The position numbers and the translations under genes were made by a program. Of a stretch of 40,594 nucleotides of DNA, positions 23,636 to 32,177 are shown piece by piece. The stretch comes from CAZGSN01 sp964371655 (GTDB lineage Bacteria > Desulfobacterota > Binatia > HRBIN30). Every line of letters begins with the position of its first letter. The first letter of the stretch is position 1. The stretch covers positions 1-40,594 of the forward strand of contig CAYJOD010000056.1 of the NCBI GenBank assembly GCA_964371655.1, read 5' to 3'. Under the pieces are notes generated by a model. That model did not search any database, had not been told where the DNA came from, and saw only the letters and a program-made list of their open reading frames with translations.

Positions 23636-26150
23636 CCAAAGCCGTGGAACCGCCCTGCGTCTCGCTCTCGTCCGCCTTCGATCTACTTACGAATCCATTC
23701 GTGCGTCCGTAAACGCCGCGCCACTGCTTGTCGTCGCCGCCGCGGGCGCCGCGTTGGGCGATGCCGTCGGTCGATCTGGTTGCAAGATCGACGGGCTGAT
23801 CTTCGCCGCTGCTTCGTCGTTTGCTGTCGTCGTTCTGCGCCGTTGTGGCTTCGCGGCGAGTCGCGCCGTCGTAGCTGCCGTCGCCCTTGTCGTCGCCAAC
23901 GGCTCTGCATTTCTGGTTCGTCATCCTGAGTTTCCCGACGACCATGTCTCGCGGCTGCCGATGCGCACCGCGCTCACGGTCGAAGGGACCGTGCTTGACG
24001 ATGTCCCCGTAAGCCCGGTGCGCGCACGTTTGCGGCTCGACGCCGATCGGGTCCTTCGCGATGGCGCCTGGCAAAAGGTGCAGGGGCGCATTCAGATCAG
24101 CGTGGAATCTACGACCCGGGCCTGGCTTGCCGGCGAACGTGTGCGCACGCCATTGCGGCTGCGCCGGCCGCGCAATTTCGGCAACCCCAACGAGTTCGAC
24201 TACGAAGGCTACCTCGCCGTGCGCGACGTCTACGTCACCGCATTCGTGACCAACGACAGCGGCTTCGTAGCCCTCGGTCACGGTCCCCCGGCGTGGTCGG
24301 ATTGGCTGGGTCGCTGGCGCCGGAACGTCGGTGCGCTGATCGCCGCCACCCTGTCACCGCCGCAGTCCACGGTGCTCGCAGCTCTCATCATCGGCACCGA
24401 TGTGCCTCTGCCGCGGGAGCTGCGCACGGCATTCAGCCGCGCCGGTGTCAGCCATGTGCTGTCGATCTCGGGTCTACACGTCGGCCTGGTGGCAGCCGCC
24501 GCGCACGTGGGGTTGCTCTGGCTTCTGGCGCGCAGCCAGTGGCTGCTGTTGTGTGCCAACGTGCCGAAGCTCGCGGTCGCGGCCTCGGTGCTCCCGGTTC
24601 TCCTCTACGCTGGAATTGCCGGCGACAACGTCGCGACGCGCCGCGCGGTGATCATGATCATCGTCTTCCTCGGCGCCGTTCTCGTCGATCGCCAGCGCCA
24701 TATGCTGGTGAGCCTGGCGGTCGCCGCCCTGATGATTTTGCTGGCTGAGCCCGGCTCTTCGCTCGATATCTCGTTCCAGCTCTCGTTCGTCGCGGTGCTG
24801 GGCCTGGCGCTGGGGATCGAGCGCTTCTGGCCGTGGTGGCGGAGACAGGAGGAGCTCTATCTCGTGCGCCTGCGTCAGGACTGGCGAACGCGCCTGTCGC
24901 GCACCCTCGCCCTGTACGTAGCGGTATCCGCCAGCGCCCTCGCCGCGACGACGCCGTTGACCGCCTTTCACTTCAATCAGATTTCGTTGGTGGCGCCGAT
25001 CGCCAACGCCGTGGTGGTGCCACTGCTCGGCTCGGTTGCGGTCGTGCTCGGTCTCGGCGCCGCGTTGATCTTGCCGCTGTCGGAGCCGGTCGCGGCCGTG
25101 GCGATCAAGCTTGCCGGGCCAGTCGTCCAGCTCGGCATCGCGCTGACCCGGATCTGCGCGGCGGTGCCGGCGGCAGCGCTGCGGATCGTCACCCCGAGCC
25201 TCTTGGAGCTGGCGTTGATCTATCTGGCCTTGCTCGCCCTTGTGCTCTGGCGCGGGGCCGCACGGGTGCGCGCGGTGGTGGCGGTCGCGATTGTGCTCAG
25301 CATCGACGGCGCGTACTGGTACGCGGATCGATATCTGCGTAGCGATCTGCGCGTGACCTTCGTGAGCGTCGGTGAGGGCGACAGCTCGATCGTCGAATTT
25401 CCCGGCGGCGCGGTGATGGTGATCGATGCCGGCGGCAGTCGTGGGGACGACTTCGACATCGGCGAGCGTGTGGTCGCCCCATTCCTGTGGAGTCGCAAGA
25501 TCGCGCGCTGCGACTACTTGGTCATGAGCCATCCGGATCGCGACCACTACGGTGGCCTCGCCTTTCTGGCGGCCAACTTTGCGCCGCGCGAGCTGTGGAC
25601 GACGGGCGCCGCGGTGCCGGGGGAGAGCTTTGCCGCTCTGCTGCGCGCGATCGATGAATCCGCCGCGCGCATTATTGTCCTGCGCGCCGGGGATCGACGC
25701 CGGATTGCGGGCGCCGAGATCCGGGTCTTGTCGCCGCCTGCGCTCGACAACGCGAGCGATAACGACGAGTCGCTGGTGCTCAGCCTCGACTTCGCCGGTC
25801 GCCGCCTTCTCTTCCCCGGTGACATCCAGCAATTGGCGGAAGAGCGCCTCGTTCAGGAAGACGGGAGCAGGCTGCGCAGCGCCGTATTGAAAGTGCCGCA
25901 CCACGGCAGCCGAACCTCGAGCACCCTGCCGTTCGTTGCGGCCGTGCGCCCAACCGTTGCGGTAATCTCGACCGGCTTCGACAACCGCTTCCACTTCCCC
26001 AGCCCGGACATCTTGCGACGCTACGCGGAGAACGGTGCCGAGCTGTGGCGAACCGACCTCGGCGGAGCGGTGCAGGTGCGGATCGATGCATGCGGCGCTC
26101 TCGCGGCAACGAACCGGATGAGGGGTAACGAGGCTTTGCACGACAATTGA
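23622..26150 (+). CDS. comEC: ComEC/Rec2-family DNA-uptake channel protein
   Basis: 842 residues. N-terminal membrane segments and a DUF4131-like part (to about 200), a competence domain with many membrane helices (about 240-560, including SGLHVGL near 283), and a C-terminal metallo-beta-lactamase-like domain with H637-x-D-x-D-H642 (HPDRDHYGG) and a later HHGSRTS motif. This is the complete ComEC architecture; family members form the inner-membrane channel for single-stranded DNA during transformation, and the lactamase-like domain is thought to degrade the other strand. The ATG at 23622 lies inside the end of uvrC. No other competence gene is in the window, so natural competence is only a possibility. 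Confidence 0.92.
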   Translation: MDKGDQSRGTALRLALVRLRSTYESIRASVNAAPLLVVAAAGAALGDAVGRSGCKIDGLIFAAASSFAVVVLRRCGFAASRAVVAAVALVVANGSAFLVRHPEFPDDHVSRLPMRTALTVEGTVLDDVPVSPVRARLRLDADRVLRDGAWQKVQGRIQISVESTTRAWLAGERVRTPLRLRRPRNFGNPNEFDYEGYLAVRDVYVTAFVTNDSGFVALGHGPPAWSDWLGRWRRNVGALIAATLSPPQSTVLAALIIGTDVPLPRELRTAFSRAGVSHVLSISGLHVGLVAAAAHVGLLWLLARSQWLLLCANVPKLAVAASVLPVLLYAGIAGDNVATRRAVIMIIVFLGAVLVDRQRHMLVSLAVAALMILLAEPGSSLDISFQLSFVAVLGLALGIERFWPWWRRQEELYLVRLRQDWRTRLSRTLALYVAVSASALAATTPLTAFHFNQISLVAPIANAVVVPLLGSVAVVLGLGAALILPLSEPVAAVAIKLAGPVVQLGIALTRICAAVPAAALRIVTPSLLELALIYLALLALVLWRGAARVRAVVAVAIVLSIDGAYWYADRYLRSDLRVTFVSVGEGDSSIVEFPGGAVMVIDAGGSRGDDFDIGERVVAPFLWSRKIARCDYLVMSHPDRDHYGGLAFLAANFAPRELWTTGAAVPGESFAALLRAIDESAARIIVLRAGDRRRIAGAEIRVLSPPALDNASDNDESLVLSLDFAGRRLLFPGDIQQLAEERLVQEDGSRLRSAVLKVPHHGSRTSSTLPFVAAVRPTVAVISTGFDNRFHFPSPDILRRYAENGAELWRTDLGGAVQVRIDACGALAATNRMRGNEALHDN

Positions 26151-26182
26151 TCGGAGTACCCTTCTCTACGCCGCCAATCCGT

Positions 26183-26262
26183 CGATACGCGGCCAGAAGA
26201 AGGCCGCCCGTATGATCGGTTTGAGGTCTGATCTCATAGGGGTCTTGTCCGTTCGCCCCGAG
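26183..26262. repeat. Partial copy of the 10.5-kb palindromic repeat family
   Basis: 26183-26207 matches 10482-10506 at 24 of 25 positions, and 26243-26262 (CGTTCGCCCCGAGTCGGCC) resembles the right arm of that element. The remaining part of 26151-26429 holds no gene. Confidence 0.65.
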
Positions 26263-26393
26263 TCGGCCGCATCTTTTCAGCGGCCGTATGAGGGGCAGAC
26301 CCGCGCAGAATCGGATTGCCGTGCAAAACCGGGCAACGGCAAGTCGCTGGGTCGCGTCGAGGACGGGGTCGAGATCGGTATCCCTAGATCGCG

Positions 26394-26422
26394 TTGACAT
26401 CAAGACATCACCGCACTATGCG
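26394..26422 (+). promoter_or_regulatory. Candidate promoter placing transcription start at the vapB ATG
   Basis: A perfect -35 TTGACA (26394-26399), 17-bp spacer, and -10-like TATGCG (26417-26422, first three positions match consensus). A start 7-8 nt later would fall on the ATG at 26430, giving a leaderless transcript, consistent with the absence of a Shine-Dalgarno sequence there. Confidence 0.4.
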
Positions 26423-26429
26423 CTGATGC

Positions 26430-26681
26430 ATGCGCACCACTCTCACCCTGGATGACGACGTCGCCGCCTTGCTGCAGCGACTGAGCCACGAGCGCAAGCG
26501 CGCCTTCAAGCAGACGGTCAACGAAGCGCTACGTGCCGGCCTTGCCGAGTTGACCGCGAAGGCACCGAGGCGCCGGAAACTCTACCGCGTCAAGCCGGCA
26601 TCCCTCGGCAAGCCGCGCCTGCCGAACCTCGATAACATTGCGGAGGTACTGGCGGTCGCGGAAGGAGAACGTCACGCGTGA
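26430..26681 (+). CDS. VapB-type antitoxin
   Basis: 83 residues. The N-terminus MRTTLTLDDDVAALLQRLS followed by a basic helix (ERKRAFKQTVNEALRAGL) is a ribbon-helix-helix DNA-binding and dimerisation unit. The C-terminal half (basic linker, then PRLPNLDNIAEVLAVAEGE) would wrap the toxin, as in VapB antitoxins. It should neutralise the PIN toxin encoded directly downstream and repress the operon. Its stop overlaps the toxin start by 4 bp (GTGA). No Shine-Dalgarno sequence before the ATG. Confidence 0.87.
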   Translation: MRTTLTLDDDVAALLQRLSHERKRAFKQTVNEALRAGLAELTAKAPRRRKLYRVKPASLGKPRLPNLDNIAEVLAVAEGERHA

Positions 26682-27109
26682 TCTTGGTCGACGCCAACCT
26701 CCTTCTCTACGCCACCATCACCGACTATCCCCAGCATGGAAGCGCCCGCGCCTGGCTCGAGGCGCAGCTGAACGCTCCGCCTCGTGTCGGTGTCCCATGG
26801 GTCTCCCTGCTGGCTTTCCTGCGCATCAGTACAAACGCTCGGCTGTTCCCGAAGCCGTTCTCCGTGGCCGACGCCTGGGCGCGGGTTGGCGATTGGCTGG
26901 ATCTTCCCAACGTCTGGATTCCGATCGAAACCGAGCGCCACGCCAGCGTGCTTGGCAATCTCCTGGTGCAAACCGAGAGTGCCGGAGGCCTGGTCTCCGA
27001 TGCCCACGTTGCTGCGCTTGCTATCGAGCACGGTCTTACCCTGTGCAGCACGGATCGCGACTTCGCACGCTTCCCGGGCCTGCGCTGGGAGAACCCACTG
27101 CGTGCATGA
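26678..27109 (+). CDS. VapC-type PIN-domain toxin ribonuclease
   Basis: 143 residues. PIN fold with acidic residues Asp5 (MILVDANLLLYA), Asp108 (SDAHVAALAIEHG) and Asp126/Asp128 (STDRDFARFPGL). The SLLAFLR segment, the late DAHVAALA and the ending FPGLRWENPL match, from memory, the TIGR00028 subgroup first defined in Mycobacterium. VapC toxins are Mg-dependent RNases, often cutting tRNA or rRNA loops; the target here is unknown. The GTG start at 26678 overlaps the antitoxin stop and has AAGGAGAA upstream. Translation coupling would keep antitoxin in excess. Confidence 0.9.
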   Translation: MILVDANLLLYATITDYPQHGSARAWLEAQLNAPPRVGVPWVSLLAFLRISTNARLFPKPFSVADAWARVGDWLDLPNVWIPIETERHASVLGNLLVQTESAGGLVSDAHVAALAIEHGLTLCSTDRDFARFPGLRWENPLRA

Positions 27110-27155
27110 GGGGGACAGGCCCCCTCACCTGCCGGAATGCCAAGGGGCCTGTCCC
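27108..27155. repeat. GGGACAGGCCCC palindromic repeat at the end of vapC
   Basis: 27112-27123 and 27144-27155 are a perfect 12-bp inverted repeat. Within the left arm region 27108-27114 also pairs with 27120-27126. It overlaps the last bases of the toxin gene. Could terminate the vapBC transcript or simply be another dispersed element. Confidence 0.6.
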
Positions 27156-27271
27156 GTTCTGTCTCGGAACGGCTGCGAACGGTCAGGGCGCGCGAGCGGC
27201 GCGGCCTGCGCACTCGTTTCACGTTGACTCTGTGGGAGCGTGACGTTAAGCGACGTGGTTCAGGGTCCACC

Positions 27272-28453
27272 ATGAATCCGAGCTTCAAGGAGATGATGAA
27301 TGAGGTCGTAGCCTACGGTAGCTGCTGCGAATGCGGCAGCTGCGTGCTGGTCTGCCCTCACAACGTGATCGACTATGTCGACAGCAAGCCGAAGCAAGTC
27401 GCCAAGGCCAGCGATCCCTTCGATCACTGTGGCATCAGCGAAGGGATCGGCTGCGACTGTTGCGCGCAGGTGTGCCCGCGGCTGGCGACGCGCGAGCATC
27501 ATCTCGGCGAGCAGGTTCTGGCAAACGGTAGCGGCGTCTTCCGGGGCGCCTTCGGTTACTACCGCCGCATCGTCGCGGCGCGCACCAAGGACCCGGAAGT
27601 CTTGGCGCGTTGCGAAGACGGCGGTGTGGTGACGACGATCCTGTGCTGGGGGTTGCGCAACGGCAGCTTCGACGGGGCCATCGTGTCGACGATCGAGGCC
27701 GACAAACCTTGCCAGCCGGTACCCAAGGTCGTCACCACCGCCGCCGATGCGATCCGCAGTGCCAGCTCGTGGTACACGTACTGTCCGAACAACTTGGCGC
27801 TCGCCGATGCCGAGAAGCTCGGCCTCACCAAGGTCGCGTTCGTCGGCGTCCCCTGCCAGATCACGCCGGTGCGCAAGATGCAGCTGGTCGATCCGAGCTT
27901 CCTCAGCAATGGTCGCAAGAAGGATAAGATCGTCGATAAGCAAACCCGTTTCTTGAAGGGCTATGGGGCGCGCGTGGCCTTGAACATCGGGTTGCTGTGC
28001 AGCGAGGTGTTCGACTTCCGGGAGCTCATGGTCGACACGATTCAGGACGAGATGGGGATCGCGCTCGGCGACATTCGCCAGTTCAACGTCAAAGGCAAGG
28101 TTCAGGTCTTCAAGAAGGACGGCGACCTGGTCGAGATTCCGCTGCGCCAAGCGCAGGAGCACGCGCGACCGGAGTGCCACCACTGCGGTGACTTCTCTGC
28201 CGAGCTCGCCGACATCTCGTGTGGCGGCGTTGGCGCATCGGGTTGGACCATCACGGTGATCCGGTCGGAGACGGGCGAGCAGGTCTTCAATGCGATCGAG
28301 CGCGAGGGTCTGTTGGAGGTGAAGCCGATCGAGGAATTTGAGACCTCGATGAAGGTCTTCCTGCGGCTGGCGCGCAAGCAACGCGACCGGGTTCCGGTAC
28401 CACCCGGGCGTACACAGGCGTTCGTGCGCCCGCCAGGTTTCGGAGCGCGTTGA
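27272..28453 (+). CDS. Coenzyme F420 hydrogenase/dehydrogenase beta subunit family (FrhB-like)
   Basis: 393 residues. An N-terminal ferredoxin-type cluster motif (C18-x2-C21-x2-C24-x3-C28-P) and a second GCDCCAQVCPR motif fit an iron-sulfur electron-transfer front. The FrhB core follows, with GVPCQ in KVAFVGVPCQITPVRKM (a hallmark), LNIGLLCSE, and a late CHHCGDF/ADISCGG segment. The family uses FAD and F420 (FrhB, FdhB, FpoF) but also includes BciB-type vinyl reductases, so F420 use is likely rather than proven. The ATG at 27272 gives the normal N-terminus; the upstream open frame covers repeat-like sequence. The PAS-type sensor gene starts 19 nt after its stop, suggesting one transcription unit. 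Confidence 0.88.
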   Translation: MNPSFKEMMNEVVAYGSCCECGSCVLVCPHNVIDYVDSKPKQVAKASDPFDHCGISEGIGCDCCAQVCPRLATREHHLGEQVLANGSGVFRGAFGYYRRIVAARTKDPEVLARCEDGGVVTTILCWGLRNGSFDGAIVSTIEADKPCQPVPKVVTTAADAIRSASSWYTYCPNNLALADAEKLGLTKVAFVGVPCQITPVRKMQLVDPSFLSNGRKKDKIVDKQTRFLKGYGARVALNIGLLCSEVFDFRELMVDTIQDEMGIALGDIRQFNVKGKVQVFKKDGDLVEIPLRQAQEHARPECHHCGDFSAELADISCGGVGASGWTITVIRSETGEQVFNAIEREGLLEVKPIEEFETSMKVFLRLARKQRDRVPVPPGRTQAFVRPPGFGAR

Positions 28454-28472
28454 GCGCAGGATTCGAGCGTCG

Positions 28473-29570
28473 ATGTCAGCAAGCGATTTTCACCAATTTC
28501 CGCCGAACTTTCTCATGCAGCTGATCGAAAGCTCGCCCGATATCGTCGTGGCGGTGGATCGCAGCGGCACCCTTGTCTTCTACAACGACGGCGCCGAGAA
28601 GACGCTCGGCTACAGCGCCCAGGAGGTGCTCGGGCAGAACGTCAGCGCGATCTATCCTACCCTGGAGGAGGCGCGCCGGGTCATGCAGGCGATGCGCAGC
28701 CAGGACTACGGCGGCCCCGGGAAGGTGAAGAACTTCGAGACCGTTTTTATCGATCGTTGGGGAGGCAGGCTTCCGGTGGCAATCTCGGGAGCGATTCTGT
28801 CCGACGAAAACGGACTCGAGATCGGATCCATCGGCTTCGCCAAGGATATACGCGAGATCCGCCGCAAGGATCGCCTCGCGACCTTGGGTGAAGTCACGGT
28901 CGCGGTTTGCCACGAGATCAACAACCCGCTCGAAGTGATCATGAACCAGGTCGAGCTGCTCGATCACTTCGTGCAGCAGACGGCATCGGATTCGCGCGCC
29001 TTGGTCGAGGAAGAGCGCATCGAGGCGATTCGGCGCGAGGTGCACCGCATCCAGCAGAGCATCAATAAGCTGGTCGCGATGTCGCGCGGCTCCACCTACG
29101 CAACCACCGAGTACCACGACGGCACGCAAATGGCCGCGCTGGGGCCGAGCTCGCAACCGTCGGCCAGCTTGGCTGGGATTCGCATCCTCGTCGTGGACGA
29201 CGACCTCGGCGTGTGCCGGTCGGTACGCGACCTGTTGGCCGAGGAAGGGGCCGAGGTCGCGACCGCCAGCAATGGGCTAGAGGCCTTGCGGGTCTTCGAT
29301 CAAGCGCCCGTGGATGTGATCGTCAGCGACGTCGTGATGCCTGATCTCGACGGTTACGACCTGTACATGGAGATCAAGAAGCGTGGGGACACGCCGGTGC
29401 TGCTGATGACCGGGTTTCACCACGACGTGGATCACATCATCAAACGCAGCCGTATCGAAGGGCTACGCGAGGTCCTGTTCAAGAAGCCGGTCGACCCGAT
29501 CCGCCTCAAGGCGATGATCCGGGAGATGGTAAAGCGCTCTCCGGCGGCGACGGCACACGTGTCGGCGTGA
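28473..29570 (+). CDS. PAS-HisKA-receiver hybrid protein lacking the kinase ATPase domain
   Basis: 365 residues. A PAS sensor (about 12-130; IVVAVDRSGTLVFYNDGAEK) leads into a dimerisation/phosphotransfer helix with an H-box (VCHEINNPLEV, His147). A Gly/Ser-containing linker (205-232) runs directly into a receiver domain with acidic pocket Asp242-244, phospho-acceptor Asp286 (VSDVVMPDLDGYD), Thr313 and Lys338 (FKKPV). The usual HATPase_c domain (N, G1 and G2 boxes, about 120 residues) is absent and there is no room for it. The protein cannot autophosphorylate alone; it may serve as a phosphorelay partner of another kinase, or as a phospho-binding regulator. Probably co-transcribed with the FrhB-like gene. 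Confidence 0.85.
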   Translation: MSASDFHQFPPNFLMQLIESSPDIVVAVDRSGTLVFYNDGAEKTLGYSAQEVLGQNVSAIYPTLEEARRVMQAMRSQDYGGPGKVKNFETVFIDRWGGRLPVAISGAILSDENGLEIGSIGFAKDIREIRRKDRLATLGEVTVAVCHEINNPLEVIMNQVELLDHFVQQTASDSRALVEEERIEAIRREVHRIQQSINKLVAMSRGSTYATTEYHDGTQMAALGPSSQPSASLAGIRILVVDDDLGVCRSVRDLLAEEGAEVATASNGLEALRVFDQAPVDVIVSDVVMPDLDGYDLYMEIKKRGDTPVLLMTGFHHDVDHIIKRSRIEGLREVLFKKPVDPIRLKAMIREMVKRSPAATAHVSA

Positions 29571-29982
29571 TCCGCGGCGTCAATCGCCGGGTCACCGAGA
29601 ACGTCGGCGTCGGCGCCGGCGCCACCCACATTTCGAAATCGCCTCCGGCCGTTCGTACCAGCACGCGCTCGCCGTCAATCCGTACGATCCGGCCAAGGCC
29701 CGGCACCTCCGCGTTCAACCGATACAGGCTGGTGTTGCCGCCTGGCGGTTCGATCGCCGCATAGGAGGTGGCCCCGCCGATCGCTACGCCGGCGAGACGA
29801 TAGCCCGGCGGCGCCGCAGGCAGGGTTGGCGTCGGCGTTGGCGGCTCGGGCAAGGATGTCGGTGTCGCCGTACTCGCCGGCGGCGCCGACGATCGCGCCC
29901 CGCTTCTCCATAGCCACACGGCGAACAGCAGTGCCGCAAGCGTGGCGGCGAGGGACAGGGTGATGCGTTGCGCGGGTGTCAT
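29506..29982 (-). CDS. GspC-like (type II secretion HR-domain) protein
   Basis: 158 residues. An N-terminal membrane anchor (about 8-26), a Pro/Thr-rich linker (about 32-60) and an HR-like beta domain (about 61-120; YRLAGVAIGG, then AAIEPPGG, LGRIVRIDGERVLVR) match the layout of GspC/PulC, which links the inner membrane to the secretin. A Pro/Ser/Arg tail replaces the PDZ or coiled-coil end. The ATG at 29982 has ACGGAAAT upstream. It is alone here; no other type II secretion gene is visible. Its 3' end overlaps the convergent sensor gene by 65 bp. The call rests on short motifs, so moderate confidence. Confidence 0.6.
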   Translation of the reverse strand: MTPAQRITLSLAATLAALLFAVWLWRSGARSSAPPASTATPTSLPEPPTPTPTLPAAPPGYRLAGVAIGGATSYAAIEPPGGNTSLYRLNAEVPGLGRIVRIDGERVLVRTAGGDFEMWVAPAPTPTFSVTRRLTPRITPTRVPSPPESALPSPGSSP

Positions 29983-30110
29983 CGTAATTTCCGTGGGAAC
30001 CAACCTTCGATGCCGAGTATCTCGCACACGCGCCCAGGTTTGGCGAGTGCCGTGCGTGCACGGCCGTGCTGCTGTTGCTCGCCGCCTGCAAGTGTGATCG
30101 AGGCTCTGCG

Positions 30111-32144
30111 ATGATTGGTGCCCTGCCTGGTCCGTGGTTGCTGTGCGCGGCGCTCTTGTTTGTCTTCGTCGCCATCCGCCGTGGCCCGCGTCCCCCATCG
30201 CCAGAGCTCTGGCGCGTCGGCGCGGTTGTTCTGGGCGCGGCGGCGGCGCGTTTCGTCTGCGGTCTGTGGGGCCCGCTGCATGTCAATGGTCAGGGTCCGC
30301 TGTGGATTCGCGGTGCGCTCGATCCCGAGGCGCTGCCTGGCTACGGCCCCGGCTACTTCGAGCTTTTCGGCTGGGTGACGCAGCTGGGCGCGGCGCTCCT
30401 TCGACTCGATCCCGTGCAGGCGTTGCTCGGGACCCAGGTTGCGCCCGACGTGGCGCTCTTCGCCGCCAATGCGCTCCTTTCCGCCCTCAGTCCTGCCCTA
30501 CTCTATGCCGCCGCGCGCCTCGCCGGAGTCGGACCCGGCGGTGCGCTCGCCGCTGCTCTGATCCTCGCGGCCGATGCCGTAACCGTGCGCGCCGCGGCGA
30601 CCGAGGGTTACGTGTCGTCGCTGGTGGCGCTGCTGTTGGGCGTGCAGCTGTCGCTGGCACTGTGGGTACGGTCGGAGCTGCGCGGTGACCGGCTGGCGGG
30701 CGTGCTTGCCCTCGGCGCCGCCGGTCTGATCGCCGCAGCCGCCGCCCGCATTCATCCGATCAGCTATCTGCCGCTGGCCCTATGCCCGCTGGTGGTGCTC
30801 GGCGCGGCGCAGCCGCCGGGCTGGCGAATGCGTTTCGCGCGAGCAGCGGTGACCGCGGCTCTTATCGCGGCCGTGGTCATTGTCACCAGTATCGATACCA
30901 TCATCACGGCACTTCACGCTTCGGAAACAGCCGGCCACGCCTTTACCAACCCCGCCCCCAACGAAGTAAAGCTGCTGCTGGCTTTGCTCGCGATCGTCGC
31001 CTGCCTGCACCGCTGGTTGCGACTTCCGTGGCTGCCCGTGCTCGGTGTGGGCTCGCTGCTGTGCATGCTAGTGACGCAGGGCGGTTTTCTACAGCACCCG
31101 TTCTGGAAGCTCTGTTACCAGCGCGTTTTCTTCCCTGGTCTGCTGCTCGCTGCTGCGTCGCTGCTGCCACGGCGAATGCAGGGCACGATCTGGGCAATCG
31201 CCAGCGCCGTGGCCGTTGTTGCCGTCTTGCGCGTGCCGGCTCTTCCGTATCTCGACAAGCCAACCACCGAGCAGCTCGAGTACCGCTTCCTGCAAGGGGT
31301 CTTGCACGACATGCCGCCGGGTTGCACGGTCGCTGCCGTCAGCCGTGTCGGCAAGCGCGTCTGGGAAATCCCGAGTTACCTGGTCCCACCGCGCGGGCCG
31401 CAGGGCGCTGGTACGCAGCGCACGGTGGAGCGTCCCTCCGACCTCGATGTGATCGCTGCGGGAGAGTGCTTCCTCTACGTGCGCGCGTCGCTGTGCAGCA
31501 GCGTCGAGGCGCGGGCCCTGTGCGAAGCCGTGGAGCGTGAAGCTCGGCTCGAGCGCGTGGCGGTAGGCGTCTTCCCGGCGGCACCGAGCTACGTCGAGCT
31601 TCCCTACGACCGTGCCGAGGTGGAGGTGGTCGTATTTCGGGTGCACGGCCGCGGAGCAACGGGCGAGCCGGTGCAGGCGGCGGTGGGTGATGGCGCGGCC
31701 ATCACCCCGGAGCTGGCGCAGATCCTCTACGACCAAGTGGCGCCCTTGCGCGAGTCCGACGGCTGTCAGCTGGTGCGCTTCGATACCACCCGCTTTCGCA
31801 TCACGGCCGGGTTGGAAGCGCGCTCGGGCGCGCAACATACCTTGGAGATCGCGACCGCGCCGTACCGCGGCGACGCCGGGCGCCGGGCGGGAGACTGGGC
31901 TCTCGCACCGTCGCCCGATCTCGAACGCGATTGCGAGCTGACGCTCGCCTCCATCGAGCGCGTGCTCGCCGCAATCGGATCTCCGGCGCCCCTTGGGAGC
32001 ATCGACCCTATGGAACGAAGGCGCGCCTACCTACTGGCCTTCGCGGCTGTAGGGGTGCTGCTCGTCGGCGCAGTTTGGTGGCAGCGGCGCGCGGCTAAGA
32101 CCAGAGCGCAGAATGCGGGCGAAGCACCCGAAGAGCCCCGGTAA
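30111..32144 (+). CDS. Polytopic membrane protein, GT-C glycosyltransferase-like
   Basis: 677 residues. About ten hydrophobic helices between residues 5 and 340, a first loop with HVNGQGPLWIRGALDP followed by YGPGYFELF, then a soluble region (about 350-630) and a last membrane helix near the C-terminus. The architecture and the loop after helix 2 resemble GT-C enzymes, which transfer sugars from polyprenyl carriers outside the cytoplasm. It shares the GPGYF motif and a following helical pattern with the protein at 34340-36337, so the two look paralogous. A GTG at 30066 is possible; the ATG at 30111 has GAGG at the right distance. The donor and acceptor are unknown. Confidence 0.72.
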   Translation: MIGALPGPWLLCAALLFVFVAIRRGPRPPSPELWRVGAVVLGAAAARFVCGLWGPLHVNGQGPLWIRGALDPEALPGYGPGYFELFGWVTQLGAALLRLDPVQALLGTQVAPDVALFAANALLSALSPALLYAAARLAGVGPGGALAAALILAADAVTVRAAATEGYVSSLVALLLGVQLSLALWVRSELRGDRLAGVLALGAAGLIAAAAARIHPISYLPLALCPLVVLGAAQPPGWRMRFARAAVTAALIAAVVIVTSIDTIITALHASETAGHAFTNPAPNEVKLLLALLAIVACLHRWLRLPWLPVLGVGSLLCMLVTQGGFLQHPFWKLCYQRVFFPGLLLAAASLLPRRMQGTIWAIASAVAVVAVLRVPALPYLDKPTTEQLEYRFLQGVLHDMPPGCTVAAVSRVGKRVWEIPSYLVPPRGPQGAGTQRTVERPSDLDVIAAGECFLYVRASLCSSVEARALCEAVEREARLERVAVGVFPAAPSYVELPYDRAEVEVVVFRVHGRGATGEPVQAAVGDGAAITPELAQILYDQVAPLRESDGCQLVRFDTTRFRITAGLEARSGAQHTLEIATAPYRGDAGRRAGDWALAPSPDLERDCELTLASIERVLAAIGSPAPLGSIDPMERRRAYLLAFAAVGVLLVGAVWWQRRAAKTRAQNAGEAPEEPR

Positions 32145-32177
32145 CCCCGCAGGGCGGCGCGATGGTTCGAGGATCGC

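Noticed and set aside
24474..26141. 555-codon antisense frame over comEC
   Set aside because: Arg/His/Gln-rich composition typical of the reverse of a membrane-protein gene.
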